Positions 10,385 through 23,770 are shown, counted from the stretch's first letter. The stretch is DNA of 64,000 bases from Dromiciops gliroides (GCF_019393635.1 NC_057866.1:117876233-117940232); one strand, 5' to 3'. Notes: generated by a model from the sequence alone, not told the origin. Numbers and translations: made by a program.

Positions 10385-13300
10385 TTTCATTTATTTAAAT
10401 GTTTTATAATATTTAATTTTTTAAATTTAAAAATATTTAAATTACCCAATTACATGTAAAATTTTTATCATTTAAAAATTTTTTGAGTTCCAAATTTTCT
10501 CTCTGCCACTTCCTTGAGAAGGCAAGCAATTTGATATTTATTATCATTTGAAATCATGCAAAACATTTTCATATTGGCCATGTTGCAAAAGAAAAGACAA
10601 ACAAAATAAAACAATATAAATTTTGGAAAGTTCTAAAAAGTGTGCTTCAATTTATACTAAGGGTTCATTACTTCTCTATCTGGAGATGGATAGCATTTTT
10701 TAAATCACTGATGCTTTGGAATTGTCTTGAATAATTGTCAATCAGAGTAGGTACATCTTTCACAGGTGGTCATCATTACAATATTGCTATTACTGTGTGC
10801 AATGTTCTCTGCTCACTTCACTTTGAATGAGTTCATATAATACTTCCCAAGTTTTTCTAAAACCAACCTGCTCATTTCTTGTGGCTCAATAGTATTCAAT
10901 CATAATCATAAACTCCAATTTATTCAGCCATTCCCTAGTTCATGGACATCTCCTCATTTTCAAATTCTTTGCCACCTCCAAAAGAGCTGCTATAATGATT
11001 TTTGTAAAAAATTGTTATTTTCTTCTTTTCTGCATTCCCTTTGGGATACAGATGTATTGCTGGGTCAAAGGATATGCACAGTTGTATAGCTTTGGGGGTA
11101 TACTTCCAAATTTTTCTCTGAAATGGAATGGTTGGGAAATTTCATGACACCACCAACAGTGCATCAGCATCTCAATTTTTCTACATCCCCTCTAGAATTT
11201 GTCATATTCCTTTTCTGTCATGTTAGCCAAATTGAGAGGTGTGAAGTGGCATCTCAGAGGAGTGTTAATTTGTTTTTCTCTAATTAATAGTGATTTAGAA
11301 CATTTTTTCATAAGACTATTGATAGCTTTGATTTATTTTACTAAAAATTGCCCATCCATATGATTTGATCATTTATCAACAAGGGAATGGCTCCTATTTT
11401 TATAAATTTGGCTCACTTTCCTATATCTTTGAGTAAAGAGGCTTTTGTCTGAGAAATTTGCTATAATTTCCCCCCAGTTTTCAAATTTCCTTCTAATTTT
11501 GCTGCATTCATTTTATTTGTGAAAAAGTTTCTAAATTTCATGTAATCAAAATTATTTTACTTCTTAATCCTCTCTATTTCTTGTTTGTTCATAAAGTCTT
11601 CTCTTATCAATAGATCTTACAGGTACATTTTTCCATGTTTTCCCAATTTAAGGGTATCACCATTTATGTCTAAATCATTTAATCATTTTTGACCTTATCT
11701 TAATCTAAAGTGTCAGATGTTCTGCTAAATTTCTGCCAAACTGCTTTTTAGTTTTTCTAGCAATTCTTGTCAAATGTTGAGTTTTAACCCCAAAACCTTG
11801 ATCTTTAGGTTTATAAAACAAGACATTATTATAGTCATTTACTACTGTGTATTGTGTAGCTAACCTATTCTTCTGATCCACCACCCTATTTCTTAGCCAA
11901 TACCAGAATGTTTTGATGATTATTGCTTGGTAATATAGTTTGAAATCTAGAACTGTGGGGCTTTCTCCCTTTATATTTTTTAAATGATTCCCTTGACATT
12001 CTTGACTTTTTTTCTTTCAGATATATTTTGTTACTATTTTTTCTAGATCTAGAAGATAATTCTTTGGTAGCTTTTATATGGCACTGAATAAGTAAATTAG
12101 CTTAGGTAGAATCATCATTTTTAGCATATTGACTCAGTCCATGCAAGAACAATTAATGTTTCTCAAGTTGTTTAGATCTATTTCAGTGAAGAGTGTTTTG
12201 AAGTTGATTTCATATATTCCCTGAATTTTGCAGAATCCAGAGTCTTTTATATTGTCTATGGTTATTTTAAGTGGAATTTCCCTTTCTATCTCTTGATGCT
12301 GAGTTTTGTTGGTAATATATAGAAATGCTGATGATTTATATGGGTTTATTTTGTATCTCGCAACTCTGCTAAAGTTGTTGATTTCTTCAACTATTTTTTT
12401 AGTTGATTCTTCAGGATTCTTTAAATATACAGTATCTTCAGAAAGTTATTTTTTTGCCTATTTCATTCTATTAACTACTTTTTGCTTCTCTTATTACTAT
12501 TGCTTTTTGCTTTTCTTCTTGCTCTTTTTTTTAAACTACTATTACTGCTTACTACTTTTCTTATTTCTATTGCTAGCATTTCTAGTGCTGTACTGATTGA
12601 CTTACTTCACTATTGATCTAATTGGGAAGGGTTCAAGTATATCCCTATTATAGAAAATGTTTGCTCTTGGTTTTAGATAGCACTGTATATAGATACAGCT
12701 TAGCATTTTAAGAAAGATTCCATTGATTCCTAAACTTACTGGTAAACATAATAGGAATGGGTACTATATTTCATCAAATGCTTTTTCTGTACCTATTAAT
12801 ATAACCATATTATCTTTGTTGCTTTTGTTATTGATGTGGTAAATAATACCGATAGTTTTCCTAACATCGAAGCAGTCTTGCATTCCTAGTATAAAGCCCA
12901 CTTAGTCATAGGGTATGATCTTTGTGATATAGTACTATAATCTCCTTGCTAAGTATTTTATTTAAAAATTTTACATCAGTATACTTTAAGGATATTGGTC
13001 AATAGGTTTTTTTTCCTGTTTTTTTCTTCTCCTGGTTTAAATATCAATATTTTTGTCATAAAAATAATTTGATAGGAATTCTCCTTTGCCTATTTTTCCA
13101 AAGAGTATGTGTAATATTGGAAGTAAGAGTTTCTTAAATATTTGCTTGAATTCACTTGAAAATCCATCTGATCATGAAGATTTTTTCTTAGGTAGTTCCT
13201 TTATGACTTGATCAATTTCTTTTTCTAAAATACGATAATTTATATATTCCATTTCCTCTTTGTTAACATGAGAAGTTTATATTTTTGTAAATATTCATCT

Positions 13301-13810
13301 ATATTACTTAGATTGTCAATTTTACTCATGTATAATTGAACAGAATAACTCCTAATAATTGCTCTAATTCCATATTAATTGGTAGTGCATTTTCTCTTTT
13401 TATTTTTGATACTGGTAATTTGGTTTTCTTTTTAAAAACCAAACCAATGATTTATCTATTTCATTGTTTTCTACATAAATCCAGTTCCTAGTTTTATTTA
13501 TTTATTCATTTTTGCTTTCAATTTTATTAATCTCTCATTTGATTTTTAGGAAGTTGATTTTGATGTTTAATTGGGGGTTGTTAATTTGTTCTTTTTTTCA
13601 TTTTTTAAGTTGTATGTGCAATTCATTGATCTGTTTTCTCTCTTTTACTGATGTATGTATGCATTTAGTGAAATAATTTCCCCCCAAGTATTGGTTTGGC
13701 TGCATCCTAGAAATTTTTCAATGTTGTCTCAATGTCATTTTCATCGATTAAATTGTTGTTTCTAAGATTTTTAGCGTCATTTATGATTATATTGTTTAGT
13801 TTCAATTACT

Positions 13811-13954
13811 TTTTTTTGTGTGGGGCAATGAGGGTTAAGTTATTTGCACAGGGTCATACAGCTAGTCAGTGTCAAGTGTGTGATCCTGGATTTGAACTCA
13901 GGTCCTCTTGAATCCAAGGTTGGTGCTTTATCCACTGTACCAGCTAGCTGCCCC
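13811..13954 (-). mobile_element. SINE (WSINE1/MAR1 type), antisense, first of a pair
   Basis: Complete antisense copy within L1 copy 1. The target sequence TTCAATTA(A)CT is present before it (13801-13810), between it and the next SINE, and after the next SINE. Confidence 0.9.
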
Positions 13955-13965
13955 TTCAATTAACT

Positions 13966-14111
13966 TTTTTTTTTGGTGGGGCAATGAGGGTTAAGTGATT
14001 TGCCCAAGGTCACAAAACTAGTAAGTGTCAAGTGTCTGAGGCCAGATTTGAGCTCAGGTCCTCCTGAATCCAGAACTGGTACTTTATCCACTGTACCACC
14101 TAGATGCCCTC
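13966..14111 (-). mobile_element. SINE (WSINE1/MAR1 type), antisense, second of a pair
   Basis: Second antisense copy directly beside the first, separated only by one copy of the target TTCAATTAACT (13955-13965) and followed by another (TCAATTAACT at 14113). Confidence 0.9.
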
Positions 14112-14840
14112 CTCAATTAACTTCTAATCTCCCCTTCTTCATCAATTTATTAAATGTAATTTTTATTGCATTGTGATCTAAATGCATGCATTTAATATTT
14201 CTGCTTTTCTGTACTTAGTTGTAAGGTTCTTATGGCCAAATACATGGTCATTTTTGTGTAGGTGTTATATACTTCTGAGAAAGTTATACATCTTTTTTTT
14301 CTCATTCACTTTCCTCTAGAGGTCAATCCTGTCTAACTCTTCTACAATTCTATTTGTTTCCTTGACTTCTTTGTTGTTTTATAGTTAGATTTATCTAACT
14401 CTGAGTAGGGAAGGTTAAGGTTTCCCACTAGTCCAGTGTTACTGTTTACTCCTGTAATTAATTTAACTTTTCCTTTAAGAATTTGAATGCTATACTATTT
14501 GATGCATATATGTTTAGTATTAGTTTTACTTCATTGTCTTTTGTTCCCCTTAGCAAGCTGTAGTTTTCCTGCTTATCTCTTTTAATTAGGTCTATTTTTG
14601 CTTTTGCATTTTCTGAAATTCTGATTTTTATCCCAGCTATTGCATAAGAGATTCTCCAGTTCTCAAGCATCAGCTGGGGTAGCAATCAGAATGCTAGGTG
14701 TTTCCTTTTGTTTCAGATGTCTTTCTTATAAACAACATAATCCATTCTGCTATCTACTTATGTCTTAAGGGTAAGTTCATGCCCTTCACAATCACCATTA
14801 TGATTACTAACTTCATCTCCTGTTTTCTTTTATTTATCCA

Positions 14841-14980
<140 letters not shown>

Positions 14981-16422
14981 ATTTTTAATCCTGTTCCTCC
15001 CCTCAAGTCTGTTTTGTTTTTGATCCCTGCCTTCTTTTATCTTCCCTCTCCCCAACTTTCTCTTGTTCCTTTCCCCTCCTGCTTCCTTATTGGGTAAGAT
15101 AGATTGTGATTCCCAATTGATTATCTTTGAACCAACTTAAATGTAGATGAAATTTAAGCATTGCCTGCCATTCCTCCCTACCTCCCTACCATTTCCCACT
15201 TTATGTTACAAACTCCATAATTTTCCCCATTCTCCTAAGATATCCCTTTTTCATACCTTTATTTTTACATCATCCTAAAATAATCAAATCATTCTTGCAT
15301 CCTCTTTCCATGTAGAATCCTTCTAACTGCCATACTAATGGTAAAGTTCTTAGAAGATACATGTATCATTTGGAAGGGTAAATAGTTGTACATTTTGTAT
15401 CCCTTTTAATTTCTCTTTTACATTTACCATTTTAGGCTTCTCTTGAGTCTTATGTTTCAAAGTCAAATTTTCTATTCAGCTCCAATCCTTTCCTCAAGAA
15501 TGCTGGAAAGTCCTCTCATTAAATTTCTACTTTTTCCCAAAAAGGGATATGGTATTTTTTCTTTTCTTTCTTTGTTTTTAAATAGTATTTTATTTTCCCC
15601 CAGCTACATGTCAATCCAATTTTAGCATTAATTTTTATAAGATTTTGAGTTTTGAATTTTTCCCTCCCTCCTCTCAGCTCCCCTCTTCCTAAAATGATAA
15701 GCAGTTTGATATACGTTATACATGTGCTATCAAATAAAACATATTTCCTTATTAGTCACAGTTGTGAAAAAAAGAAATAGTTTCAAAGGGGAAAAGAACA
15801 TGAAAAAGAATAAAGTAAGTGAAAAAAATTATGCATCGATATGTATTCAGAATTCATAAGTTCTTTAGCTGGATATCGATATCATTTTCTTTCATGAATA
15901 CCTTGTATTCAGATCATTGTGTTGCTGAGACGAGCTAAGTCATTCATGGTTGACAATTATACAACATTTGTGATACTGTGTACAATATTTTCCTGGTTCT
16001 GCTCATTTCACTTCATATCAGTTGTTACAAGTATTTCCACTCCCCCCCCCCAAATCTGCCTATTTATCATCTCTTATTGCACAATAATATTCCATTACTT
16101 CATATACCACAGCTTGTTCAGCCATTCCTGAATTGACTGTCAGCCCCTCAGTTTTGAATATTTTTGTTACAAGAAAAAGCGTTGCTATATTTTTGCTCAT
16201 GTACTTTCTGTCCCTTTTTAATGATCTCTTTGGGATACAGACCTAACCTACTAGTGGTACATTGGTGGATCAAAGGGTAGGCAATTTTGTTGCCCTTTGA
16301 GCATAATTCCAAGTTCTTCTTCAGAATGGTTAGATCAGTTCAGAATTCCATCAACAGTTCATTAGTGTCTCAATTTTACCATATTCTCTTCAGCATTTAT
16401 TTCCCTTTTATTGTCATATTAG

Positions 16423-16780
16423 TGTAACGATTGGAATAACGCCACCTGCTGGATACTTACTGTAGAGGAGTTCTGCCCATGAAGGGAAGGTCTTTGAGGG
16501 CAAGACCAGGAGTCAGGAAGTGACGCGGGCTAGTGGGAGGAGGAAGGAAGAGACTGGCGCTCAGTCTCGCTCTCTTTCCTGGGGACGCTGGCGGAGAAGG
16601 GAGCTAGAAATGCGCTCTCCCTTTAATAGATAGGAATCTAGACCTTTCTCTCTCTCTTTACCAAATTCTTATTCTCCTTAATAAATGCTTAAAAGTCTAA
16701 CTCTTGCTAAAGCTTATAATTTATTGGCGACCACTCATTAAATATTTTAGACAGACTAGCTAGAATTTTAGCCCTTAACA
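16423..16780 (+). repeat. 5' LTR of the 16.4-20.1 kb element
   Basis: Direct repeat of 358 bp with TG...CA ends. The middle is GC-rich and CpG-containing, unlike the AT-rich flanks, and fits a U3/R promoter region. An AATAAA-containing stretch (CTTAATAAATGC) near 16679 fits the polyadenylation signal, with the remaining roughly 100 bp as R/U5. Confidence 0.9.
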
Positions 16781-16829
16781 GATGGCTGACCACGAAGAGG
16801 AAAGCTGAACCTCACTTCTGATCTTCTGG

Positions 16830-17795
16830 TTGGGTAAGAAATTTCCCCTACCCTTTAAACTGCTAAGTACTGGCCTACTGGCGTACTGGCTGTGTTTTCC
16901 CTTTAAATTTTTTCGAATGGACCTTTTAAACTCCCTAATTACCCTATTTTTGATTTTAGTCTGTTTAACCAGACAAATGGGAGATAAGATCATGTTAATG
17001 CTTTGTTTTTGTGGATTTTCTATTTTTCTTTTTATTTTTGTTAAAAGAGCCAGCAACTTACTCACACAAGGAAATATCTCTCCCTCTCCCAACCATGCTT
17101 TTTCAGAGAAACCTGAAGAGATTCCCGCAGCTTTTCCCAGTTCTAACACTAATTGTTGCTCTAATTTTGCATGCCTGGAGGCAATGACCCACCCTCTAGA
17201 AGCTTTTAATCCCCTAGCACCTGGAGGCAAAGTGGGGGAAGAGGAATCCAGGCCTGAGTTCAAAATCAAGTCTGATTCAAATTGCTCTGGTCCCTCCCCT
17301 CCTCTCCAGACCCCACCCTCTACTCCTCCTATGGCCAAGCCCATTGCTTCCCCTGCCTGGGAAGTCCAGAGATCTGATGCGCATGCTCAACTTTTTCTAC
17401 CTGCATTTGCAGCTTCAGGCTCAGCCCTTCCCCGGCCTGGCTGTGCTTTTGAGACAATCTTAGAAAACTCTTTAAATTCCAGATATGCTCGTTTTGTTCA
17501 TAATTTTGCTAACCTGCTTTTGTCTTTAATTAGTAATCTTATAAAGCATTTGTATGGTGAAAAGACTGACAGACAATATAAAGGGGTTAAAGAAGAAAAA
17601 CTTAAGCTGAATAAGAATGACAACCATCAACATAGTTCAAGACTCTGCTTCTTTTGCCATGGAAGGGTATATATTTTAGAGAAATGTAGAAGTAAGCAGC
17701 AAGGTATTGATATGAGTGTTGGGGATTTTAGATATCGGAATCAAAAGTGTTCTGAATTCACTCAGAGTAATAATGTCAGTTCAGAGGTTACATAG
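16830..17795 (+). pseudogene. Gag-like reading frame inside the LTR element
   Basis: A 321-codon open frame just after the 5' LTR. The central part is rich in proline, serine and acidic residues, as in the linker regions of Gag proteins, and a Cys/His-containing segment near the C-terminus resembles a nucleocapsid zinc knuckle. No protease, reverse transcriptase or envelope sequence follows. The assignment to gag rests on position and this weak resemblance. I treat it as a remnant in a non-autonomous element; whether it was ever translated in this form is unknown. Confidence 0.5.
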
Positions 17796-19747
17796 GATTT
17801 CTATGCTATTATATATACATTTTGAAATTAATGGTATGGGTTTATTTTCATAGAGATTTTCATGCTTTTGAGATTGTGTCTTATACTTAGTTTTTAAAAC
17901 AAGGAGAATATTTGTAAAAGCTTTTTAGTCATGTGATCAAGTTTATATTTTATAATACTCTTTAAGTTCATGTTCATTTAGATTTCCTTAGTTTGAATTT
18001 CACTGTCTTTTATTGTTCCATGTGTATTTTCTTCTATTCATTTATCTAATTTTGAAAAAATTGCAAGATGGTTTTGATTTCATAATACAGTGTTAATTCT
18101 AGGAGTATTGTGCTCCCATATTCTGAGTTGTTTGTTTTTGTTATTTTTTCTCAACTGATTATTTGATCAAACTCTTTAAAGCATTTCCCTGGCAAATTGG
18201 TTGCCATGGCAAGTGTAAATTGATTCTAGAAGTATTATTTTTGATAAGCATATTCAAAAAAAAAAAAGAGGGGAACATTTGTAAAAGTTTTCTTTTTTCA
18301 AAAAAAAAAGTTCTTTGAGATTCTGTTGTGCTTTAACTTGTATTTAAGTATGTTCTGATTTTTCACAAAAGTAATTGTATACTAAGTAAAAAAAGGGTAT
18401 TATTTGAAATTGTTGCATAATTATATATTATATTTTGAGTCAAGATGTATTCACATTTTTTGCAATCATTTATTATCCTCAATTTTAAATCCATATGAGA
18501 CTTGGATTATGGGAACTTATCATTTAAGACATTAATTGCCTTTATTCTGAGTTATCAGATGCCAGTTGGCCAAGATGCCATCCAATCACAAGAGGAATAC
18601 ATGCAAGAGCAGACACTGAACTGTCACATGAGGGGAGACATGCATGAAGTCAAGGTATGGCCGAGGGAACGGCTTTTGACAAATGTTGAGGTTGGATTCT
18701 CTTGGTTTAATATTTTATTCTCTTTTTCCCCACAATATTGTACAGATGGCTGGAAGTATTCATCCCACCCATCTCACTTCTACACCTGGCTTCTATGCTC
18801 CCTCCTATATGCCTGATGCCATGGACATCTCAATCCCATGCATCTGATTAAGTCTGACTCAGTTTCCTCCAATATGTTCGGTGGCATGGACATATATTCC
18901 ATCCACCTATTTTAAGCCTGGCATACTGCATGGACAGTATATATTGCTCAAGTGTGGGAATGCTCATATCCCATCATTTCTCTGTTCTTTTATGGTAACC
19001 CCCATAATTATCTCAGGTGTCATGATAAATACAGTGTTGAATTTGGCCTTGACACCTGTTACCAATTATATTAGATTTTCTAATTTCTCATAATGGCATG
19101 AGGATAATTAGGCAGATGATGCAAAAAGTGATGAAACAAAGATAAAAATTATTTTAAAAAATTAATATCACAGCAATTGTCTTCTCAATTACCCTCCATA
19201 AGGGGGGACTATAGTAATATTATAATTTTAAAGAATGGTTCAATTTTTGTTTTATTATATGTTTCATGTGTAACAACTAAGATTATGAATTCCCTTAGAC
19301 ATGTTTTTGAGAACTTTCATTGTTTGATTTGATTATTGACAAAGCTATTTTAAAGTTGTGTTAAGCTCAATTTTGTAGGAAATTTTCTGGCTGATTACCA
19401 GTATCCACACATCAACCCCTGAAAAGACTTCCATTCCATGACTACACCTAGAGGACATCTGAGAAAAGACTTTCAGAGACTTTAAATGAACAGTTTTGAT
19501 TTGTTGTTTTTGTTGTTTTTTTCTCTTTCTGTTATAATATACACCATCTGTAACATGTATTCTCTGCAGAGGCCCTCCCTTTGCAAGACTAATGTCAAAG
19601 CGTCGGTTCATGAGGACAAAAAAAAAAATTGCCCCTCTGGACAAAACTTTCCTCTCTTCCTTTTCTATATTGTTGTTCACATATTATTAGTTAGCTTACT
19701 GTTCCATCAAGGAAACATTTTGTTTCTTGAGGAACAACAGGGGGGAC
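17796..19747 (+). other. Non-coding interior of the LTR element
   Basis: About 1.95 kb of AT-rich DNA between the gag-like frame and the 3' LTR, with only short chance frames. I see no reverse transcriptase, integrase or envelope signature. Two A-rich runs at about 18257 and 18300 do not define an element boundary. The stretch shows why the element is classed as deleted. Confidence 0.6.
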
Positions 19748-20105
19748 TGTAACGATTGGAATAACGCCACCTGCTGGATACTTACTGTAGAGGAGTTCTG
19801 CCCATGAAGGGAAGGTCTTTGAGGGCAAGACCAGGAGTCAGGAAGTGACGCGGGCTAGTGGGAGGAGGAAGGAAGAGACTGGCGCTCAGTCTCGCTCTCT
19901 TTCCTGGGGACGCTGGCGGAGAAGGGAGCTAGAAATGCGCTCTCCCTTTAATAGATAGGAATCTAGACCTTTCTCTCTCTCTTTACCAAATTCTTATTCT
20001 CCTTAATAAATGCTTAAAAGTCTAACTCTTGCTAAAGCTTATAATTTATTGGCGACCACTCATTAAATATTTTAGACAGACTAGCTAGAATTTTAGCCCT
20101 TAACA
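19748..20105 (+). repeat. 3' LTR of the 16.4-20.1 kb element
   Basis: Same length and, by eye, same sequence as the 5' LTR. It follows a CAGGGGGGAC purine-rich run that fits a polypurine tract, and is followed by the TTAG target duplication and the resumed L1 sequence (TTAGCCAATCTGATAGG). Confidence 0.9.
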
Positions 20106-21542
20106 TTAGCCAATCTGATAGGTGAGAGCTGGTACCTCAAAGTTGTTTTAATTTTCATTTCTCTAATCAAGAGAGGTTTAGAACACTTCTTCATATGCCT
20201 ATAGATAGCTTTGATTTCTTCATCTGAAAACTGCCTGTTCATATACTTTGACCATTTATCAATTGGGGAATGGCTTATATTATTATAAATTTGAATCTGT
20301 TCTCTATATTTTTGATAAATCAGCCCTTTATCAGAGACATATATATTGGATTATTTCAGTTCTCTATTTGTTCTGTTAACCTGAGCATTTTATATATTTG
20401 TAATGTTTATCTATTTCATTTGAAATTTCAGTTTTATGGCATGAATTAGACAAAATATTTTCTAATACTACACATATTAATTTCTTCTTAATTGGTTGGG
20501 AATTCACCTTTTCATATTTGGCACTATTAATTTAATTTTCTTCATCTCAAAAATTGTTAGTCAAGAATTTATCTATTTTATTGTTTTCTTTTCACTTGCT
20601 TCTATTTAGTGTACTAACTTAATAGGAATATTTTGCTTTAATTTTTATTAATATCTTATTTGATTTTTAGAATTTATTGTTTGAAACATAATCAAGGGTT
20701 TTAATTTGTTGGTTTTTCAAGTTATTTTTAGTTGACCAAATAGTTTACATGCTCTTTCTCTCTTTTATTACATAAAGTATTTAGAGATAAAAGTTCCCCT
20801 AAGGAATGCTTTGCATCCCCAAATATTGGTATATGGTCTCATGGTTCTCATTATTCTTAATGAAATTATTGGTTGTGTCTATGATTTGTACTTGGAGCCA
20901 CCCACTCTTTAAGATGAATTAATTCTATCTCCAATGAATTTTAATACTTTATTCAATAGCCTTTTGTTAAATATTATTCTATTTCCTTGTGGACCAAAAA
21001 AGACGTGTTTATATTTTGGCTTTTCTGAATTTGTTAGTAATGTTTTTACTCTCTTATATATGGTTGGTGATGTTGCCAAGTATAGCTGAAAAATATGCAT
21101 ATTCCTTTCAATTATCTTTGGAGGTATGTGACATATACATTTTCTAAAATTGTAATTAGTTTATTCACATCTTTTTTTGTTTAGTATTTTGTTAGATTTA
21201 TCAAGGTCTATAAGGGTAAATTAAGGTACCACACTATTATAGTTTTACCATCTCTTTTTCCCTAGAATTCCTTTTTCCTTTAAATATTTGGATGCTATGC
21301 CATTTGTTGTGTGTATGTGTCACATTGATGTGGATTCATCATCTATGACTCCTTTTGGGAAAATAGAAATTTCCTGCTTATCTCTTTTAATTAGGTTGAT
21401 TTTTGATATTGCTTTGTTAGACAACCTTATTGCTGCTCTTGTATGTGTGTTTTACTTCAACAAAGCATAATAGATTTTGTCCTAGCCTTTATTTCAACTC
21501 TGCATCTTTCTGTTCTAAGTGTGTTTCTAATAAACATGTTGG

Positions 21543-22723
21543 TAACTAAGGGGAGCATGGAAAAATTTAAAAACTAAGATCTAGAGATAAGAGAAGAATA
21601 AATAATCAAAGAGAAGAACCCAGGAAAAATTAATAACATTGATTATGTCACATGAAAAGATTTTTGCATAAACAAAACTAATATAGTCAAAAATAGAAGG
21701 AAAGCAGGAAACTGGGGAAAATGTTCATACTAAGTTCTCTGATAAAGGCATCATTTCTCAAATATAAAGAAAAGTGAGTAAAAGTTATAAAAATAAGAGC
21801 CATTCCTCAATTAATAAATAATAAAAGGTTGTGAATAGCCATTTTCAGAAGAAATCAAAAGTATCAATAATCATATGAAAAAATGCTCTAAATAACAATT
21901 GACTAGAGAAATGCAAATTAAAACAACTCTGAGATGCCACTTCATACCTATCAGATTGGCTAACATAACAGAAAAGGAAAATGACAAATACTGAAGGGGG
22001 TATGGAAAAATTGGGAAACTAATGCCCTGTTGGTGGAGTTTTGAACTGATCCTACCATTCTGGAAAGCAGTTTGGAATAATGTCCAAAGAGTTTTAAACT
22101 GTTCATAATGTGATCCAGCTATACCACTAATAGGTATGTATCTTAAAAAGAAATATATTTTTTAAAAAGCAAGAATGACCTATTTCTACAAAAATCTTTA
22201 TAGCTGTTCATTTTGCAGTAGCAACAAATTGAAAAATGGAGGGAGGATACCCATCAACTGGGGAATAGCTGAACAAGTTGTGGTATGTGATTGTTAAAGA
22301 ATAATATTGTGCCATAAGAAACACAATGTAAAGTGAGCAGACCCAGGAGAATATTGTACTGTAACAGCAATATTGTAATGACCAAATGTGAAAGATGTAC
22401 CTAATCTGAATAAAACAATGATCCAAAAGAATTCCAAAGCACCCATGATAAAAAATGCTGTCCACCTCCAGAAAAGTGATGAACTCAGTGAAAATTGGAG
22501 CATATATTTTCATTTTATTTATCTTGTTTGTATGTATATGTTTGCTTTTTTTCAGCATGGCTAATATGGAAATATGTATTACATGATATGACATGTATAA
22601 ATTCAGTGTCATTGTTGCCCTCTCAAGAGGTGGGGGAAATTTCAAAACTCAAAATTTAAAAAAACAAATGTTAAAAAGTTACATATAATTGGGAAATACT
22701 TAAAGAAACACATAAAAATTAGG
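21543..22723 (+). mobile_element. L1 3' end, sense, inserted into L1 copy 2
   Basis: Sense-strand L1 ORF2 C-terminal sequence and 3' UTR, 5'-truncated. Landmarks are GAGAAATGCAAATTAAAACA at about 21905 and the conserved stretch near 22250 (CATCAACTGGGGAATAGCTGAACAA). The flanks carry imperfect copies of the same target: AAACATGTTGG ending at 21542 and AACATATTGTTGG at 22724-22736. The antisense L1 sequence joins sensibly across the gap. Frames are broken throughout, so the copy is dead. Confidence 0.75.
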
Positions 22724-22809
22724 AACATATTGTTGGATTCTGCTTTGTAATCCATTGCAATATCTTCTTCTCTTTTATTAGTGAGTTCTTTCCATTCTCA
22801 TTCTTTTTC

Positions 22810-22810
<1 letters not shown>

Positions 22811-22849
<39 letters not shown>

Positions 22850-22978
22850 CAATTGGGGTTAAGTGACTTGCCCAGGGTCACACAGCTGGTAAGTATCAAG
22901 TGTTTGAGGCTGGATTTGAACTCAGGTCCTCCTGACTCCAGGGCCGGTGCCCTATCCACTGTGCCATCTAGCTGCCCC
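22811..22978 (-). mobile_element. SINE (WSINE1/MAR1 type), antisense, with (TG)n tail
   Basis: Antisense copy whose 3' tail side carries a 38-bp (TG)n tract (22811-22848). It is inserted in L1 copy 2. Confidence 0.88.
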
Positions 22979-23621
22979 TATTCTCTTTCAAAGATATAAA
23001 TTTAATATTGGGTTCACTCTAGCATATCCTCTTTAGCTTTCCTTCTGTTTGTTTCATTGATTATTATATTTTTAGTTCAAAGTTTGAACAGTATTATGGT
23101 GTTTTAATTAGTTATTCTTGGAAGTCCATTACATAAATATCTATTATCTCTTTGTAGGCATATGCTAAGTTTTGCTGGAAATTATTTTTTAAAAATTTTA
23201 AACCAATCTTTTCCCCCCTAAAATATCATATTTGTAGTTTTCTTCTCCTCTAGGATAGTGTTTGCTAAATATTGTTATTGTGACATACTTAGTATTTGCG
23301 CTTTCTAATTTAAATAAACATTTTTTTAATCTGGGAGGTTTAGGTTTTGTTCTAATATTCTAGGAGTGTTAATTTGCTGGTTTCATTCAGGAAGTGACTG
23401 GCAGGCTCTTCCTTTATGGAATTTGCTCTCTAATTTGAGGAGATCTAGGGAGTTCTCTTTTATGATTTTTTAAAATAGGATGTCTAAGAATATTTTCTGA
23501 TCATGGAATTGAGGTAGTTTATAGATTTTTAATTTATCTCTCTTCAATCTTTCCCCTAGGTCAAGTAGTATTTACTATGTGATACTTCATACTTTCTTCT
23601 ATTTTTTTCAGTCTTTTAACT

Positions 23622-23770
23622 TTTTTTTTTGGGTGGGGCAATGAGGGTTAAGTGACTTGCCTAGAGTCACACAGCTAGTAAGTGTCAAGTGTCTGAGGCT
23701 GGGTTTGAACTCAGGTCCTCTTGAATCCAGGGCCAGTGCTTTATCCACTGTACCACCTAGCTGCCCCACA
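23622..23770 (-). mobile_element. SINE (WSINE1/MAR1 type), antisense
   Basis: Complete copy flanked by TCTTTTAACT at 23612-23621 and 23771-23780. It is inserted in the antisense ORF1 region of L1 copy 2. Confidence 0.92.

Larger units (their letters stand above)
16423..20105 (+). mobile_element. Young LTR retroelement (endogenous-retrovirus-like, probably class I), non-autonomous
   Basis: Two 358-bp LTRs (16423-16780 and 19748-20105) appear identical over their whole length. They begin TG and end CA, and are flanked by the 4-bp duplication TTAG (16419-16422 and 20106-20109); a 4-bp duplication is usual for gammaretrovirus-like elements. Just inside the 5' LTR a segment from 16783 resembles a primer-binding site for tRNA-Arg, and a short G-rich purine run precedes the 3' LTR. 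The interior is only about 3.0 kb. It holds one gag-like reading frame and no recognisable pol or env, so the element looks internally deleted and dependent on others for movement. Identical LTRs imply a recent insertion. The host site is an antisense L1, whose sequence resumes after the element. Confidence 0.9.

Noticed and set aside
16775-17344. 189-codon minus-strand open frame
   Set aside because: It overlaps the gag-like frame of the LTR element on the opposite strand and is explained by that region's composition.
22781-22999. Recurring 'LSDLPRVTQLVSVKCLRLDLNSGPP' peptides (also at 2235, 8818, 24914, 26405, 44134, 56436, 61047)
   Set aside because: These are translations of the common SINE in one frame. 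Their similarity reflects repeat copies, not a protein family.
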